Assembly: GCF_001975705.1 (NCBI RefSeq)
Contig: NZ_CP015093.1
Span: 682,001-746,000 of the forward strand
Direction of reading: 5' to 3'
DNA from: Salipiger abyssi
Lineage (GTDB): Bacteria > Pseudomonadota > Alphaproteobacteria > Rhodobacterales > Rhodobacteraceae
Length of the DNA: 64,000 nucleotides
The first letter of the stretch is position 1; the number at the start of each line of letters is the position of its first letter. Shown piece by piece: positions 25,961-34,869 of this stretch. Below the pieces are notes generated by a model, which was not told the origin of the DNA, searched no databases, and saw only the letters and a program-made list of their open reading frames with translations. The position numbers and the translations under genes were made by a program.

Positions 25961-28003
25961 TCAGAAGACTTTCGACAGGCCCAGCTTGTAGGTTCGGCCC
26001 GGCGCATCGCGCGAGGACAGGTTGCCGGTATAGTCGAGGTCAAAGGCGTTTTCGATGCCGAAACGGATCTCGGTGCCTTCCAGCGCCCCGGTCTGCGGCC
26101 GGTAAGTGGCACGCAGGTTGTGCACCGTGTAATCGGGCAGATCCGCCTCAAGCGCGTCACGCGCATCGGTGGTGTGCCGCACCTCCCAGCTCATGTCCAG
26201 CCAGTCGCCCCATTTGTGGCCCAGCGTCAGGCCCACCGCATCGCCCGGCTTGTTGCGCCAGTCGGTATCGCTGAGCCCGTCAGCGTATTCCGTGCCCTCG
26301 GTCCAGCTGCCCTGGAAGTCGACATAGGTGCCGGAGGCAAACCCGTAAGAGGCTTCGAGCTCGAAGCCTTCGGTCTCGACGCGGTCGAGATTGGGGCTGG
26401 TCGAGCCGGTCGCGGAGTAGCTGGTGATGTCCCAGAGCTCGGTCTGATAGTAGCTGCCCCGCACCGAGAGGTTGTCGCCCGGCGAGAACACATCCACCGA
26501 AGCATAGGAGGCACCAAGCTCCCAGGTGTCGGATTTCTCGGTGGTGGTCATGCGCCATTCGTTGACCGCAGCCGGGCCGAGATCGTCGATGATCGGCAGG
26601 CCCTCGGTATAGGCGTAGCTGCCGAAGACCGACAGGCCGTTGCCGAACTCATATGCCAGCGCCACGCCGCCCATCAGCGCATCGTTCTCGAAATCGCCGT
26701 AGGTGGTGGCGCTCTCGACCTCGGATTTCTCCCAGCGCAGCGCCGGGGTCAGGGTAAAGCCGTTGAACCGCATCTCGTCGATGACAAAGACCGCAAGCCG
26801 GTTGTCCTCACCCCCGGGCGCGCTGGCGGCATCGTTATCGGCGCGCTCGCGCCGCGACAGCTCGACCCCGGCACGCAGGGTGTGATCCACGATCCCGGTC
26901 TGGAACATCGCGGCGTTCTTCACGGTCAGCTTGGTGGTCTCGTATTGCTGATCGGCATTCACCGTATCGCGCAGGAATGGCCAGGTCGGCGTGAATTCCA
27001 GCGGCGACGAGCCCGGCACATAGCTGTATTCGATCTGCTGGTCGGCATAGGAGAGCGTCGCGGTCAGGTCGATCAGGTCACTGACGGGATTGTAGCGGTA
27101 TTCCAGGGTCGTCTGGCTGGTTTCGGTCAGCCGGTCGACATTGCCGAAACTGCCGCCGGTGGTGCCGAACGTGTCATAGGGCACATCCTTTTCATCCGCC
27201 GTGGTACGCGAATAGGACAGCGTCACGCTATGTTCGTCGTCCTGGCCGAAAGTGAACTTGCCCTTGAGCAGCCCCGAGGGCGTTTCGAACCCGCTGTTGC
27301 CGATCTCATGGCCGTCGCCGTCGACCTGATCGTCCTGCTGGCGCCAGGTGTAGTTGAGCAGGAATTCGGCGCGTTCGGTCGGCTGCCAGGCCAGCGTGGT
27401 CGAGCTGACCGCCCCGGCGGTGTTCGAGCTGAACTCGAAACTCTGCCCGACGCGGAAGCCCGGCACGCCGCCGGTGAAATCCGAGGCGTCCTTGGTTTCC
27501 AGCTTCACGACGCCGCCGACGATGCCGGAGCCGTATTCGAAGCTGCCGATAGTGCCGCGCAGCACCTCGACCTGGCGATAGAGCAGCGGGTCGGTAAAGA
27601 GCTGCGTGCCGATGCGGTAGAGTTCTTCCGAACCCACCGAGGCACCGTCGACCAGAATCGCGATTTTCTGGTCGTTGCCATAGGCCTCGTTGGCACCATA
27701 GCCGCGAATATTGATGCCCGAGCCCTGCGGCGTCGAACCGTTGATAAGCGTCACACCGGGCACCGAATCGATCAGCTCGGCGATGGTGCCGGCTTGCCGG
27801 TCCTCGATCTCCTCCGCGTCCACGGTGGTGACAGGCACCGCGCCGCCGAGACTCAGATCGCGTTTGCCCGGGGTCAGATAAAGCGTGCCGAGAAAGCCGC
27901 TGACCGTATTGATATCGGTCGCGACTTCCTGCGCGGCGACAGGGGTCGCGCAAAGGGAAACGAGAATAAGCGCGGTCGTGCCGCGCAATCTGCTGCGTGT
28001 CAT
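25961..28003 (-). CDS. TonB-dependent outer-membrane receptor, probable heme/hemoprotein receptor
   Basis: 680 residues. Signal peptide (TALILVSLCATPVAAQ), then the plug domain (TIAELIDSVPGVTLING, GINIRGYGANEAYGND, VEVLRGTIGSFEYG) and a 22-strand barrel ending in the aromatic residue of YKLGLSKVF. The layout fits the hemoglobin/heme receptor family. The clear FRAP/NPNL heme-receptor box is not evident at its usual place, so the ligand could differ. It is opposite to and divergent from hmuSTUV, and converges with exbBD-tonB. The ATG at 28003 starts the signal peptide. Confidence 0.88.
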   Translation of the reverse strand: MTRSRLRGTTALILVSLCATPVAAQEVATDINTVSGFLGTLYLTPGKRDLSLGGAVPVTTVDAEEIEDRQAGTIAELIDSVPGVTLINGSTPQGSGINIRGYGANEAYGNDQKIAILVDGASVGSEELYRIGTQLFTDPLLYRQVEVLRGTIGSFEYGSGIVGGVVKLETKDASDFTGGVPGFRVGQSFEFSSNTAGAVSSTTLAWQPTERAEFLLNYTWRQQDDQVDGDGHEIGNSGFETPSGLLKGKFTFGQDDEHSVTLSYSRTTADEKDVPYDTFGTTGGSFGNVDRLTETSQTTLEYRYNPVSDLIDLTATLSYADQQIEYSYVPGSSPLEFTPTWPFLRDTVNADQQYETTKLTVKNAAMFQTGIVDHTLRAGVELSRRERADNDAASAPGGEDNRLAVFVIDEMRFNGFTLTPALRWEKSEVESATTYGDFENDALMGGVALAYEFGNGLSVFGSYAYTEGLPIIDDLGPAAVNEWRMTTTEKSDTWELGASYASVDVFSPGDNLSVRGSYYQTELWDITSYSATGSTSPNLDRVETEGFELEASYGFASGTYVDFQGSWTEGTEYADGLSDTDWRNKPGDAVGLTLGHKWGDWLDMSWEVRHTTDARDALEADLPDYTVHNLRATYRPQTGALEGTEIRFGIENAFDLDYTGNLSSRDAPGRTYKLGLSKVF

Positions 28004-28227
28004 GAGTTCAGCCTTGATCAGCGATGGGTCGGATGGGGTCGCTGGCACAGGGCTGGCTCTGCGGATCCGTGCAAATTTTCGTCACAAATCCGTTTGTTCC
28101 TTGCAGCGGTTAGCGTATCCAACTAAAACAGTCAACTAAGGACTTGCCAGCCTGAGCCGCTTATTCGCGTCGCGCCAGCCGAGTTGCCACCACTCTCGCC
28201 CCCGCAACGACCGGACAAGGACCAAGA
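28004..28227. promoter_or_regulatory. Divergent promoter region of the receptor and hmuSTUV
   Basis: 224 bp shared by two iron-uptake transcripts. CAACTAA occurs twice as a direct repeat (28120-28126 and 28133-28139), and TTAG at 28110-28113 faces CTAA at 28123-28126. These are candidate sites for an iron-responsive repressor. I cannot tell Fur, Irr, RirA or IscR type from the sequence. Confidence 0.45.
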
Positions 28228-29295
28228 ATGGCCGATTCCCAGACTGCTTCGCAGCACCCGCCCAGCGCGCAGGAGATCCGCGACGCGCTCGCCGACAACC
28301 CCAAGACCCGCTCCCGCGATCTCGCCACCCAGCTCGGCATCACCGAGGCGCAGCTGCTGGCCGCGCAGACCGGTCACGGCGTGACCCGGATCGCCGCCCA
28401 TCCCGACAAGGTAATGCCGGCGGTCGAGGCTCTGGGCGAGGTCATGGCGCTGACCCGTGTCGAGGCGGCGGTGCATGAGAAGGTCGGCACCTACGCCAAT
28501 TACCACCCCGGCCCACATGCGGCGATGGTGCTGGCCGATGAGATCGACCTGCGGATCTTTCCCAAGCACTGGTGCCACGGCTTTCTCGTGGAACAGGAGA
28601 GCGACGCCGGCGTGAAGCGCAGCCTCCAGATCTTTGATGCGGCGGGCGACGCCATCCACAAGGTGCATCTGCGCGCCGGCTCCGACCTTGCCGGCTGGGA
28701 GGCCGCGAAAGCCGCCCTCGCCAGTGGCGAGACCGGCGACACGCTGGATCTGGAGCCGCGCCAGCCCACCGAGGCAGCGAAATCCGATCCCGCCAAGCTC
28801 GACGTGCTGCGCAAGGAATGGGCGCGGCTCACCGACACGCATCAGTTCCTGCGGCTCTGCGCCAAGCTCAAGATGAACCGGCTCGGCGCCTATCGCATCG
28901 CCGGCGCGCCCTTCGTGCGCCAGCTCGAGCCCAGCGCCGTCGACACCATGCTGGAGACCGTGCGCGACCGCGAGACCGAGATCATGCTCTTTGTCGGCAA
29001 TCGCGGCTGCATCCAGATCCATTCCGGCCCGGTGCGCAATCTGCATCCGATGGGGCCGTGGCAGAACATCATGGATCCGGGCTTCAACCTGCATCTGCGC
29101 CGCGACAAGGTGGCCGAGCTCTGGGCGGTGGAGAAACCCACCCAGCGCGGCACGGCGATCTCGGTCGAGGCCTTCGATGCCGAGGGCGGGCTGATCTTCC
29201 AGTGTTTCGGCGTCGGCAAGGAGGGCAACGACCACCGCCCCGCCTGGAAAGAGATCGTCGAGGCACTGCCGAGCCGCGAGGAGGTCTCCGCATGA
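28228..29295 (+). CDS. hmuS: Hemin-handling/degrading factor HmuS (HemS family)
   Basis: 355 residues made of two related halves of the HemS/ChuX fold. The first half carries YANYHPGPHAAMVLADEIDLR-type sequence (in parts YANYHPGPHA, FPKHWCHGF) and the second MLFVGNRGCIQIHSGPV and MDPGFNLHLR, both normal for HmuS. It binds heme delivered by HmuTUV in the cytoplasm and passes it to, or takes part in, degradation. First gene of the operon; its stop overlaps hmuT by 4 bp. Confidence 0.94.
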   Translation: MADSQTASQHPPSAQEIRDALADNPKTRSRDLATQLGITEAQLLAAQTGHGVTRIAAHPDKVMPAVEALGEVMALTRVEAAVHEKVGTYANYHPGPHAAMVLADEIDLRIFPKHWCHGFLVEQESDAGVKRSLQIFDAAGDAIHKVHLRAGSDLAGWEAAKAALASGETGDTLDLEPRQPTEAAKSDPAKLDVLRKEWARLTDTHQFLRLCAKLKMNRLGAYRIAGAPFVRQLEPSAVDTMLETVRDRETEIMLFVGNRGCIQIHSGPVRNLHPMGPWQNIMDPGFNLHLRRDKVAELWAVEKPTQRGTAISVEAFDAEGGLIFQCFGVGKEGNDHRPAWKEIVEALPSREEVSA

Positions 29296-30170
29296 AACGC
29301 CGCTCCTTCCACGCGCTCGCACTGTCCACTGCCGCCTATCTCGCGCTCGGCGGGCTCGGTGCCGCGCTCCTGCCCGCGGAAGCGGCGCGGGGCGAGGCCG
29401 ATACGCTGGCGATCGGCGGCTCGCTCACCGAAATCGTCTATGCGCTCGGGCAGGAGCACCGGCTTCTCGCCCGCGACACCACCTCCACCTACCCGCCGGA
29501 GGCCGAGGCGCTGCCGGATGTGGGCTATATGCGCGCGCTCTCGCCCGAGGGCGTGCTGTCGGTGAACCCCGACCTGATCCTGTCGGAAGAGGGCGCCGGC
29601 CCGCCGGAAACGCTCGAGGTGCTGGAAGAGGCGGCGATCCCCTTCATCACCGTGCCGGGCGGCTTCGATGCCGACGCCGTCGCCGCCAAGATCCGCGCGG
29701 TGGGCGAGGCGCTCGACGTGCCCGAGGCCGCCTCCACCCTGGCCGAAGAGGTCAGCGCCGAGATCGAGACCGCCAGCGCCGAGGCGCAGGCGGCCGCCGA
29801 CACGCCCAAGCGCGTGCTCTTCGTGCTCTCCGCCCAGGGCGGCAGGCTGATGGGCGGCGGCGACAATACCGGCGCAGGGGCGATCATCGAAATGGCGGGC
29901 GGCATCAATGCGCTGGCAGGCGTCGAGGGCTACAAGCCGCTTTCCGACGAGGCGGTCACCGCCGCCGCGCCCGACGTGATCCTGATGATGGACCGCGAGG
30001 GCGATCACGCCGCCAGTGCAGAAGAGCTCTTCGCCCTGCCCGCCCTGGCCGTCACCCCCGCTGCCGAGACCGGCGCGCTGATCAAGATGGACGGGCTGAA
30101 ACTGCTGGGCTTCGGCCCGCGCACCGGCGCGGCGGTGGCCGAGCTGGCGCAGGCGCTTTACGGGGGCTGA
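29292..30170 (+). CDS. hmuT: Heme ABC transporter substrate-binding protein
   Basis: 292 residues with a signal peptide (MKRRSFHALALSTAAYLALGG start) and a type III periplasmic-binding fold (TLAIGGSLTEIVYALGQE, VLSVNPDLILSEEG, VLFVLSAQGGRLMGGG). Tyr residues in DVGYMRALSP are in the region that ligates heme in HmuT/ShuT. It carries heme across the periplasm to HmuU. Overlaps hmuS (ATGA); hmuU follows after 3 bp. Confidence 0.94.
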   Translation: MKRRSFHALALSTAAYLALGGLGAALLPAEAARGEADTLAIGGSLTEIVYALGQEHRLLARDTTSTYPPEAEALPDVGYMRALSPEGVLSVNPDLILSEEGAGPPETLEVLEEAAIPFITVPGGFDADAVAAKIRAVGEALDVPEAASTLAEEVSAEIETASAEAQAAADTPKRVLFVLSAQGGRLMGGGDNTGAGAIIEMAGGINALAGVEGYKPLSDEAVTAAAPDVILMMDREGDHAASAEELFALPALAVTPAAETGALIKMDGLKLLGFGPRTGAAVAELAQALYGG

Positions 30171-30173
30171 ACC

Positions 30174-31259
30174 ATGGTCGCGCTCACCGACCCCGCAGGC
30201 GAGCTGACCGAGGCCGAGGCGCCGCGCAGCCGCCTCGCCCGCGCCCGGCGGCTGCATCTGTGGCTGGCGCTGCTGCTGATCGCGGTGGCGCTGGCCAGCC
30301 TCACCGTCGGCGCGACGGGCGTGCAGCTCTGGGATGTGGCGAGGAGCCTCGCAAGAGGCGAGGAGCTCTCGCGCATGGAGCGCGTGGTGCTGATGGATAT
30401 CCGCCTGCCGCGCCTCGTCATGGGGCTGGCGGTGGGCGCGGCGCTTGCCGTCTCCGGCGCGGTGATGCAGGGGCTGTTCCGCAACCCGCTGGCCGATCCC
30501 GGCATCGTCGGCGTCAGCGCCGGCGCCGGCCTCGGCGCCATCCTCGCCATCGTTCTGGGCACGCTGCTGCCGCCGGCGCTGCTGGGCTTCGCCGGCGCGC
30601 ATCTGGTGCCGCTTGCCGCCTTCCTCGGCGGCTGGGTCAGCACGATCCTGCTCTACCGCGTCGCCACGCGCCGGGGCCACACCTCGGTCGCCACAATGCT
30701 GCTCGCCGGCATCGCACTCGGCGCGCTTGCGGGTGCGGTCTCCGGCGTGCTGGTCTACATGGCCGATGACAGCCAGCTGCGCGACCTGACCTTCTGGGGG
30801 CTGGGCTCGCTCGCCGGCGCCAGCTGGACCAAGCTCGCCGCGGCGCTGCCGATCATCCTCGTCACCGTGGCCGGCGCGAGCTTTCTGGGCCGCAGCCTCA
30901 ACGCGCTGGCGCTCGGCGAGGCGACCGCCGCGCATATCGGCATTCCCGTGCAGCGCATGAAGCGCCTCGCCATCCTCTGTGTCGCGGGCGCCACCGGCGC
31001 CGCCGTGGCGGTGTCGGGCGGCATCGGCTTTGTCGGCATCGTGGTGCCGCATCTGCTGCGCCTCGCCTCCGGTCCCGATCACCGGGCGCTGCTGATCAAT
31101 TCCGCGCTGCTGGGCGCCGCTCTTCTGGTGGTGGCCGACATGATCAGCCGGGTGATCGTCGCCCCCGCAGAGCTGCCCATCGGCATCGTCACCGCCGTGC
31201 TCGGCGCGCCGGTCTTCCTGTGGATCCTGCTGCGGCAGCGTGGCGTGGTGGATCTCTGA
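30174..31259 (+). CDS. hmuU: Heme ABC transporter permease (FecCD family)
   Basis: 361 residues, about ten membrane helices, FecCD/BtuC type. Family marks: LPRLVMGLAVGAALAVSGAV, MQGLFRNPLADPGIVGVSAGA (seen in two parts) and GFVGIVVPHLLRL. It forms the heme channel with HmuV in the inner membrane. The N-terminus is about 25 residues longer than the first helix and is polar. Stop and hmuV start are adjacent (1 bp). Confidence 0.95.
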   Translation: MVALTDPAGELTEAEAPRSRLARARRLHLWLALLLIAVALASLTVGATGVQLWDVARSLARGEELSRMERVVLMDIRLPRLVMGLAVGAALAVSGAVMQGLFRNPLADPGIVGVSAGAGLGAILAIVLGTLLPPALLGFAGAHLVPLAAFLGGWVSTILLYRVATRRGHTSVATMLLAGIALGALAGAVSGVLVYMADDSQLRDLTFWGLGSLAGASWTKLAAALPIILVTVAGASFLGRSLNALALGEATAAHIGIPVQRMKRLAILCVAGATGAAVAVSGGIGFVGIVVPHLLRLASGPDHRALLINSALLGAALLVVADMISRVIVAPAELPIGIVTAVLGAPVFLWILLRQRGVVDL

Positions 31260-31260
31260 C

Positions 31261-32049
31261 ATGGTCACAGCAACCGATCTCACCGTCACGCTGGGCCGCA
31301 ACACCGTGCTGGAGGGCGTCGATTTCCACGCCGCTCCCGGCCAGCTCACCGCGATCTGCGGCCCCAACGGCTCCGGCAAGACCACGCTGCTGCGCGCACT
31401 CACCGGCGATCTGCCCTTTCGCGGCACGGTCGAGCTCAACAGGCAGGATATCGCCACCCTGCCCGCCTGGGCGCTGGCCTCGATCCGGGGCGTGCTGCCG
31501 CAGGCCAGCGCGCTGGCCTTTCCCTTCACCGCTCTGGAGGTGGTCGAGATCGGCCTTGCCCGGGGCCGCGCCGGCGGCGACACGCGCGCCGCGCTCCAGG
31601 CGCTCGCGCGGGTCGATCTGGCGCATTACGCCAGCCGCCCCTACCAGTCGCTCTCGGGCGGCGAACAGCAACGCGTCCAGCTCGCCCGCGTGCTGGCACA
31701 GGTCGCCGAGCCCATCGCCGAGGACGGCCCGCGCTGGCTGTTTCTCGACGAGCCGGTCTCGGCGCTCGACATCGCGCATCAGCTCGAAGTCATGCAGATC
31801 GCCCGCGATTTCGCCGATGCCGGCGGCGGCGTGGTGGCGGTGATGCACGATCTCAACCTCACCGCCATGTTTGCCGACCGCATCGCCCTGCTGAGCCGGG
31901 GCCATGTGCTGGCGGCGGGGCCGGTCGCAGAGGTGATGACGACGGACACGCTGTCCCGCGCCTATGGCTGCCGCCTGCGTGTCGGTGCCGCACCCGCGCC
32001 CGGCACGCCCTTTATCCTACCCCATGCCGCCACGCTTGCGGCAGAATGA
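31261..32049 (+). CDS. hmuV: Heme ABC transporter ATP-binding protein
   Basis: 262 residues. Walker A GPNGSGKT at 34-41, Q loop in GVLPQASALAF, signature LSGGEQQRVQLARVL, Walker B RWLFLDEPVSALD and H-loop MHDLNLT. It powers HmuU. The ATG at 31261 follows hmuU directly; an in-frame start at 31240 would overlap hmuU and lacks support. Short inserts before the Walker B (PIAEDGPR) are common in HmuV. Confidence 0.95.
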   Translation: MVTATDLTVTLGRNTVLEGVDFHAAPGQLTAICGPNGSGKTTLLRALTGDLPFRGTVELNRQDIATLPAWALASIRGVLPQASALAFPFTALEVVEIGLARGRAGGDTRAALQALARVDLAHYASRPYQSLSGGEQQRVQLARVLAQVAEPIAEDGPRWLFLDEPVSALDIAHQLEVMQIARDFADAGGGVVAVMHDLNLTAMFADRIALLSRGHVLAAGPVAEVMTTDTLSRAYGCRLRVGAAPAPGTPFILPHAATLAAE

Positions 32050-32071
32050 TCCCGACAGGAGGACTCATCCC

Positions 32072-32392
32072 ATGTATCTCGCCATGAACCGCTTTACCGT
32101 GCCGCTGGAGAACGCGGCGGATTTCGAGGAGCTCTGGCTCTCGCGCGAAAGCAAGCTGCACGAAAACCCCGGCTTCGTGGAATTCCACATGCTGAAAGGG
32201 CCGGAGGAGGACGGGCATATCCTCTACGCTTCGCACACGGTCTGGGAGACCGAGGAAGCGTTCCGCGACTGGACCCGCAGCGACAGCTTCCGCGCCGCCC
32301 ACGCGCGCGCCGGCGACAGCCGCAAGCTGCATTCCGGCGCGCCGAAATTCGAGGGCTTCAAGACGATCCAGCACATCGCGCAGCCGGCCTGA
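32072..32392 (+). CDS. IsdG-like heme-degrading monooxygenase (ABM fold)
   Basis: 106 residues, one ferredoxin-like ABM domain. The residues that define IsdG-type heme oxygenases are in place: Asn6 (MNRF), Trp67 (FRDWTRSD) and His77 (AAHARAG). It would open heme to release iron, and its place right behind hmuV (AGGAGG ribosome site, 22 bp gap) supports that role. A general antibiotic-biosynthesis monooxygenase is the less likely reading. Confidence 0.85.
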   Translation: MYLAMNRFTVPLENAADFEELWLSRESKLHENPGFVEFHMLKGPEEDGHILYASHTVWETEEAFRDWTRSDSFRAAHARAGDSRKLHSGAPKFEGFKTIQHIAQPA

Positions 32393-32450
32393 GCGCCGCG
32401 CCTTACTCCGAGCCACATCGCCCGCCGAAAGCAAAGGACGCCTTCGGCGG

Positions 32451-32519
32451 GCGTATTTTTCAAAGAGAAGAAGACCAGGGGTTTGCGCGCCCCTGGTCTT
32501 CTTCTCTTTCCAAATACGC
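32451..32519. terminator. Very long hairpin between convergent genes (GCGTATTT repeat, copy 2)
   Basis: Arms of about 30 nt: 32451-32481 (GCGTATTTTTCAAAGAGAAG...) and 32490-32519 (ending CTTTCCAAATACGC), with a loop of only about 8 nt. It lies between the end of the hmu operon and the converging minus-strand operon and should stop both. Same family as 3057-3123. Confidence 0.8.
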
Positions 32520-32565
32520 AAAACTGTCGGGCCATCTCCGCCCGCACAAGTGCCGGCCAGAGCGC

Positions 32566-33525
32566 TCAGCCCGCCAGCAGCGCCGCCACATGCGCCGGGC
32601 CGGTGGGGCGGATGCCCGTCGGGTTCAGCACCTTGATCGAATAATAGCCCCGCGTGATGTGATCCATATTCACCGTCTCGCGCACGCCCGGCAGTTTCAG
32701 GATCCGTTCCATATAGGCCGAGAGCCGCGGGTAATCGGCGATCTGGCGGCGGTTGGTCTTGAAGATCCCGTGATAGGCCGCGTCGAACCGGATTAGCGTC
32801 ACGAAGGTGCGGATATCGGTCTCGGTGAACCGCTCGCCGAAGAGGAAATCGCCGGTCAGCCGCACCTCCAGTTCGTCGAGCATCGCAAAGACGCCCTCCA
32901 CCGCCTCGTCATAGGCCTCCTGCGTCGAGGCAAAGCCCGCCTTGTAGACGCCGTTGTTGAGCAGATCGTAGATGCGCGGGTTGAGCGCGTCGATATCGGC
33001 GGCCAGATCCCCGGGGTAGAGGCGCAGGTCGGAGGGCACGAGATGTTCGAAGGCGGTGTCGAACATACGCACGATATCGGCGCTTTCGTTGTTCACCATC
33101 ACATTGCGCTTCATGTCCCAGAGCACCGGCACCGTGGCGCGCCCGGTAAAGCCGTCATCCGCCCGCGTGTAGAGCTCGTGCATATAGCCCGAGGCAAAGA
33201 GCGGATCCTCGTCGGCGCCGGGATAGCCGCCGAAGCGCCAGCCCTGATCGGTCATCACCGGGTTCACCACTGTGACCGGGATGAGATCGGAAAGCCCCTT
33301 GAGGCTGCGCGCCATCAGCGCGCGCGAGGCCCAGGGGCAGATATAGGCGACATAGAGCCGGTAGCGCCCGGCCCCCGCCTCGAACCCGCCCTCGCCGGTG
33401 GGGCCGGCGGAGCCGTCTGCGGTGATCCAGTTGCGGAAGGAGGAGACCTGCCGCACGAAGCGGCCCTTCTCGTCGGCCTTCTGCACCGGCTGCCAGTCGC
33501 TGGTCCATTTTCCGTTCACAAGCAT
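32566..33525 (-). CDS. yqjG: Glutathionyl-hydroquinone reductase (Xi-class GST, YqjG/ECM4)
   Basis: 319 residues. The catalytic Cys63 lies in YICPWASRALM, the CPWA signature of glutathionyl-hydroquinone reductases. Family features also include the TVVNPVMTDQGWRF loop and NNESADIVRMFD. It reduces glutathionyl-hydroquinones to hydroquinones plus glutathione in the cytoplasm. Last gene of a minus-strand operon with an extradiol dioxygenase, DoxX and an NADP-binding reductase, all suited to detoxifying quinones. 11 bp from its upstream neighbour. Confidence 0.93.
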   Translation of the reverse strand: MLVNGKWTSDWQPVQKADEKGRFVRQVSSFRNWITADGSAGPTGEGGFEAGAGRYRLYVAYICPWASRALMARSLKGLSDLIPVTVVNPVMTDQGWRFGGYPGADEDPLFASGYMHELYTRADDGFTGRATVPVLWDMKRNVMVNNESADIVRMFDTAFEHLVPSDLRLYPGDLAADIDALNPRIYDLLNNGVYKAGFASTQEAYDEAVEGVFAMLDELEVRLTGDFLFGERFTETDIRTFVTLIRFDAAYHGIFKTNRRQIADYPRLSAYMERILKLPGVRETVNMDHITRGYYSIKVLNPTGIRPTGPAHVAALLAG

Positions 33526-33536
33526 GGCGAAGATCC

Positions 33537-34358
33537 TCAGTAATAGATGAAGCTGCGCATCGAGATCGACCCCAGATCAATGGAATCGTTCATGAAGAGC
33601 AGCGTGTCCTTTTCGTCCGCCGCCCCCGCGACGCTCAGCGCCGGCAAGTAGTGGTCGATAGAGGGGTGGGCGACACTCAGCAGTTTGCCGAGCTTGGCGC
33701 GGTCGGCCAGCGTGGCGATGTCGCCAGCGCCGAGCCGTTCGGCAAAGAGCGTGTCGAACTCCTCGGCCCAGTCATGCGCCCCGCCGCCGCCCCAGCGCAC
33801 GGCACGCAGGTTGTGCACCACATTGCCCGAGCCCAGGATCAGCACGCCGCGATGGCGCAGCTCGGCCAGTACCCGACCGATCTCCACATGCTGCGGCAGG
33901 TCCGCCGCCATGTCGATGGAGAGCTGGAACACCGGCACGTCAGCGCCGGGATAGAGGAATTTCAGCACCGACCAGGCGCCGTGATCGAGCCCCCAGGTCT
34001 CGTCGCCCTCGGCGTGATGGCTGGCCAGCAGCGTGACCACCTCGCTCGCCAGTTCCGGCGCGCCGGGTGCGGGATATTGCTGTTCGAAGAGCTCCTGAGG
34101 GAAGCCGTAGAAATCGTGGATGGTGCCGGGGCGGGCCTGCACGTTCACAAGCGTCGAGCCGCGCGTCATCCAGTGCGCCGAGACCACCAGAATGGCCTGC
34201 GGGCGCGGCAGGGTGCGGCCCAGCGCCGCCCAGCTGCGGGAATAGGCGTTGTCCTCGATGGCGTTCATCGGGCTGCCATGGCCAAGGAAAACGACCGGCA
34301 TCCGGTCGGAGGCCTTGAGCCCGTCTTTCAGCTTTTGCAGTTGTTGCGAGATGCTCAT
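33537..34358 (-). CDS. ygiD: LigB-type extradiol dioxygenase (YgiD/4,5-DOPA dioxygenase-like)
   Basis: 273 residues, class III extradiol ring-cleaving fold. Likely metal ligands are His27 in FLGHGSPMNAI, His62 in VSAHWMTRG and the His in GSGNVVHNLR; GLDHGAWS carries a further catalytic histidine. Zn- or Fe-dependent cleavage of catechols such as DOPA is the known activity of relatives. Here it probably opens reactive catechols/hydroquinones produced or spared by the neighbouring reductase. Confidence 0.9.
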   Translation of the reverse strand: MSISQQLQKLKDGLKASDRMPVVFLGHGSPMNAIEDNAYSRSWAALGRTLPRPQAILVVSAHWMTRGSTLVNVQARPGTIHDFYGFPQELFEQQYPAPGAPELASEVVTLLASHHAEGDETWGLDHGAWSVLKFLYPGADVPVFQLSIDMAADLPQHVEIGRVLAELRHRGVLILGSGNVVHNLRAVRWGGGGAHDWAEEFDTLFAERLGAGDIATLADRAKLGKLLSVAHPSIDHYLPALSVAGAADEKDTLLFMNDSIDLGSISMRSFIYY

Positions 34359-34435
34359 GGCACTCTCCTTGGATTATGCAGGTTTCGGGGGACCGCCGCG
34401 CCAGGCATGGCGGCGCGGCGGCGCGATGTCGGACG

Positions 34436-34840
34436 TCAGCGGCGCTTCAGCGGCCAGAGTGCATAGGCACCGTCGCCGAGCAGCGCGAGGGCGGCCATCA
34501 CGGCGGCCCACATCACCGGGTATTCCCAGCCGCCGCCCTGATTGGACCAGCCGAACCCGTTGCCCCAATGCGCGGTGAAGGCCGCACCGAGCAGCACCGG
34601 CACGGAAAGCGCCGCGACGGCCCGCGTGGCCACGCCGAGGATCAGCGCCGCGCCGCCGCCGATCTCGAAGACCATGGTGGCGAGGCCAAGCCAGCCCGGC
34701 AGGCCGAGCGACTCGAAGAAGCCGGCGGTGCCCGCGGGGGTGAAGACCAGCAGCTTGGTCAGCCCGTGCGCCACAAAGAGCGCGCCGGTGGTGAGCCGCA
34801 GCAGCAGCGCGGCGTGGGGGGCGGTTTTCAGGTCGATCAT
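34436..34840 (-). CDS. DoxX family membrane protein
   Basis: 134 residues with four predicted membrane helices. DoxX marks are LLRLTTGALFVAHGLTKL and the GFFESLGLP loop, followed by FEIGGGAALILG. Close to E. coli YqjF, which is linked to quinone/aromatic stress. The biochemical role is unclear. In the same minus-strand operon as the dioxygenase and the glutathionyl-hydroquinone reductase. Confidence 0.88.
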   Translation of the reverse strand: MIDLKTAPHAALLLRLTTGALFVAHGLTKLLVFTPAGTAGFFESLGLPGWLGLATMVFEIGGGAALILGVATRAVAALSVPVLLGAAFTAHWGNGFGWSNQGGGWEYPVMWAAVMAALALLGDGAYALWPLKRR

Positions 34841-34869
34841 CGGTGAGGTCTCCTCTGTATGTCTTGCGA

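Noticed and set aside
28890..31583. 897-codon open frame opposite hmuS-hmuT-hmuU-hmuV
   Set aside because: It crosses four well-supported genes on the other strand and has Arg/Gln/Gly-rich non-protein composition.
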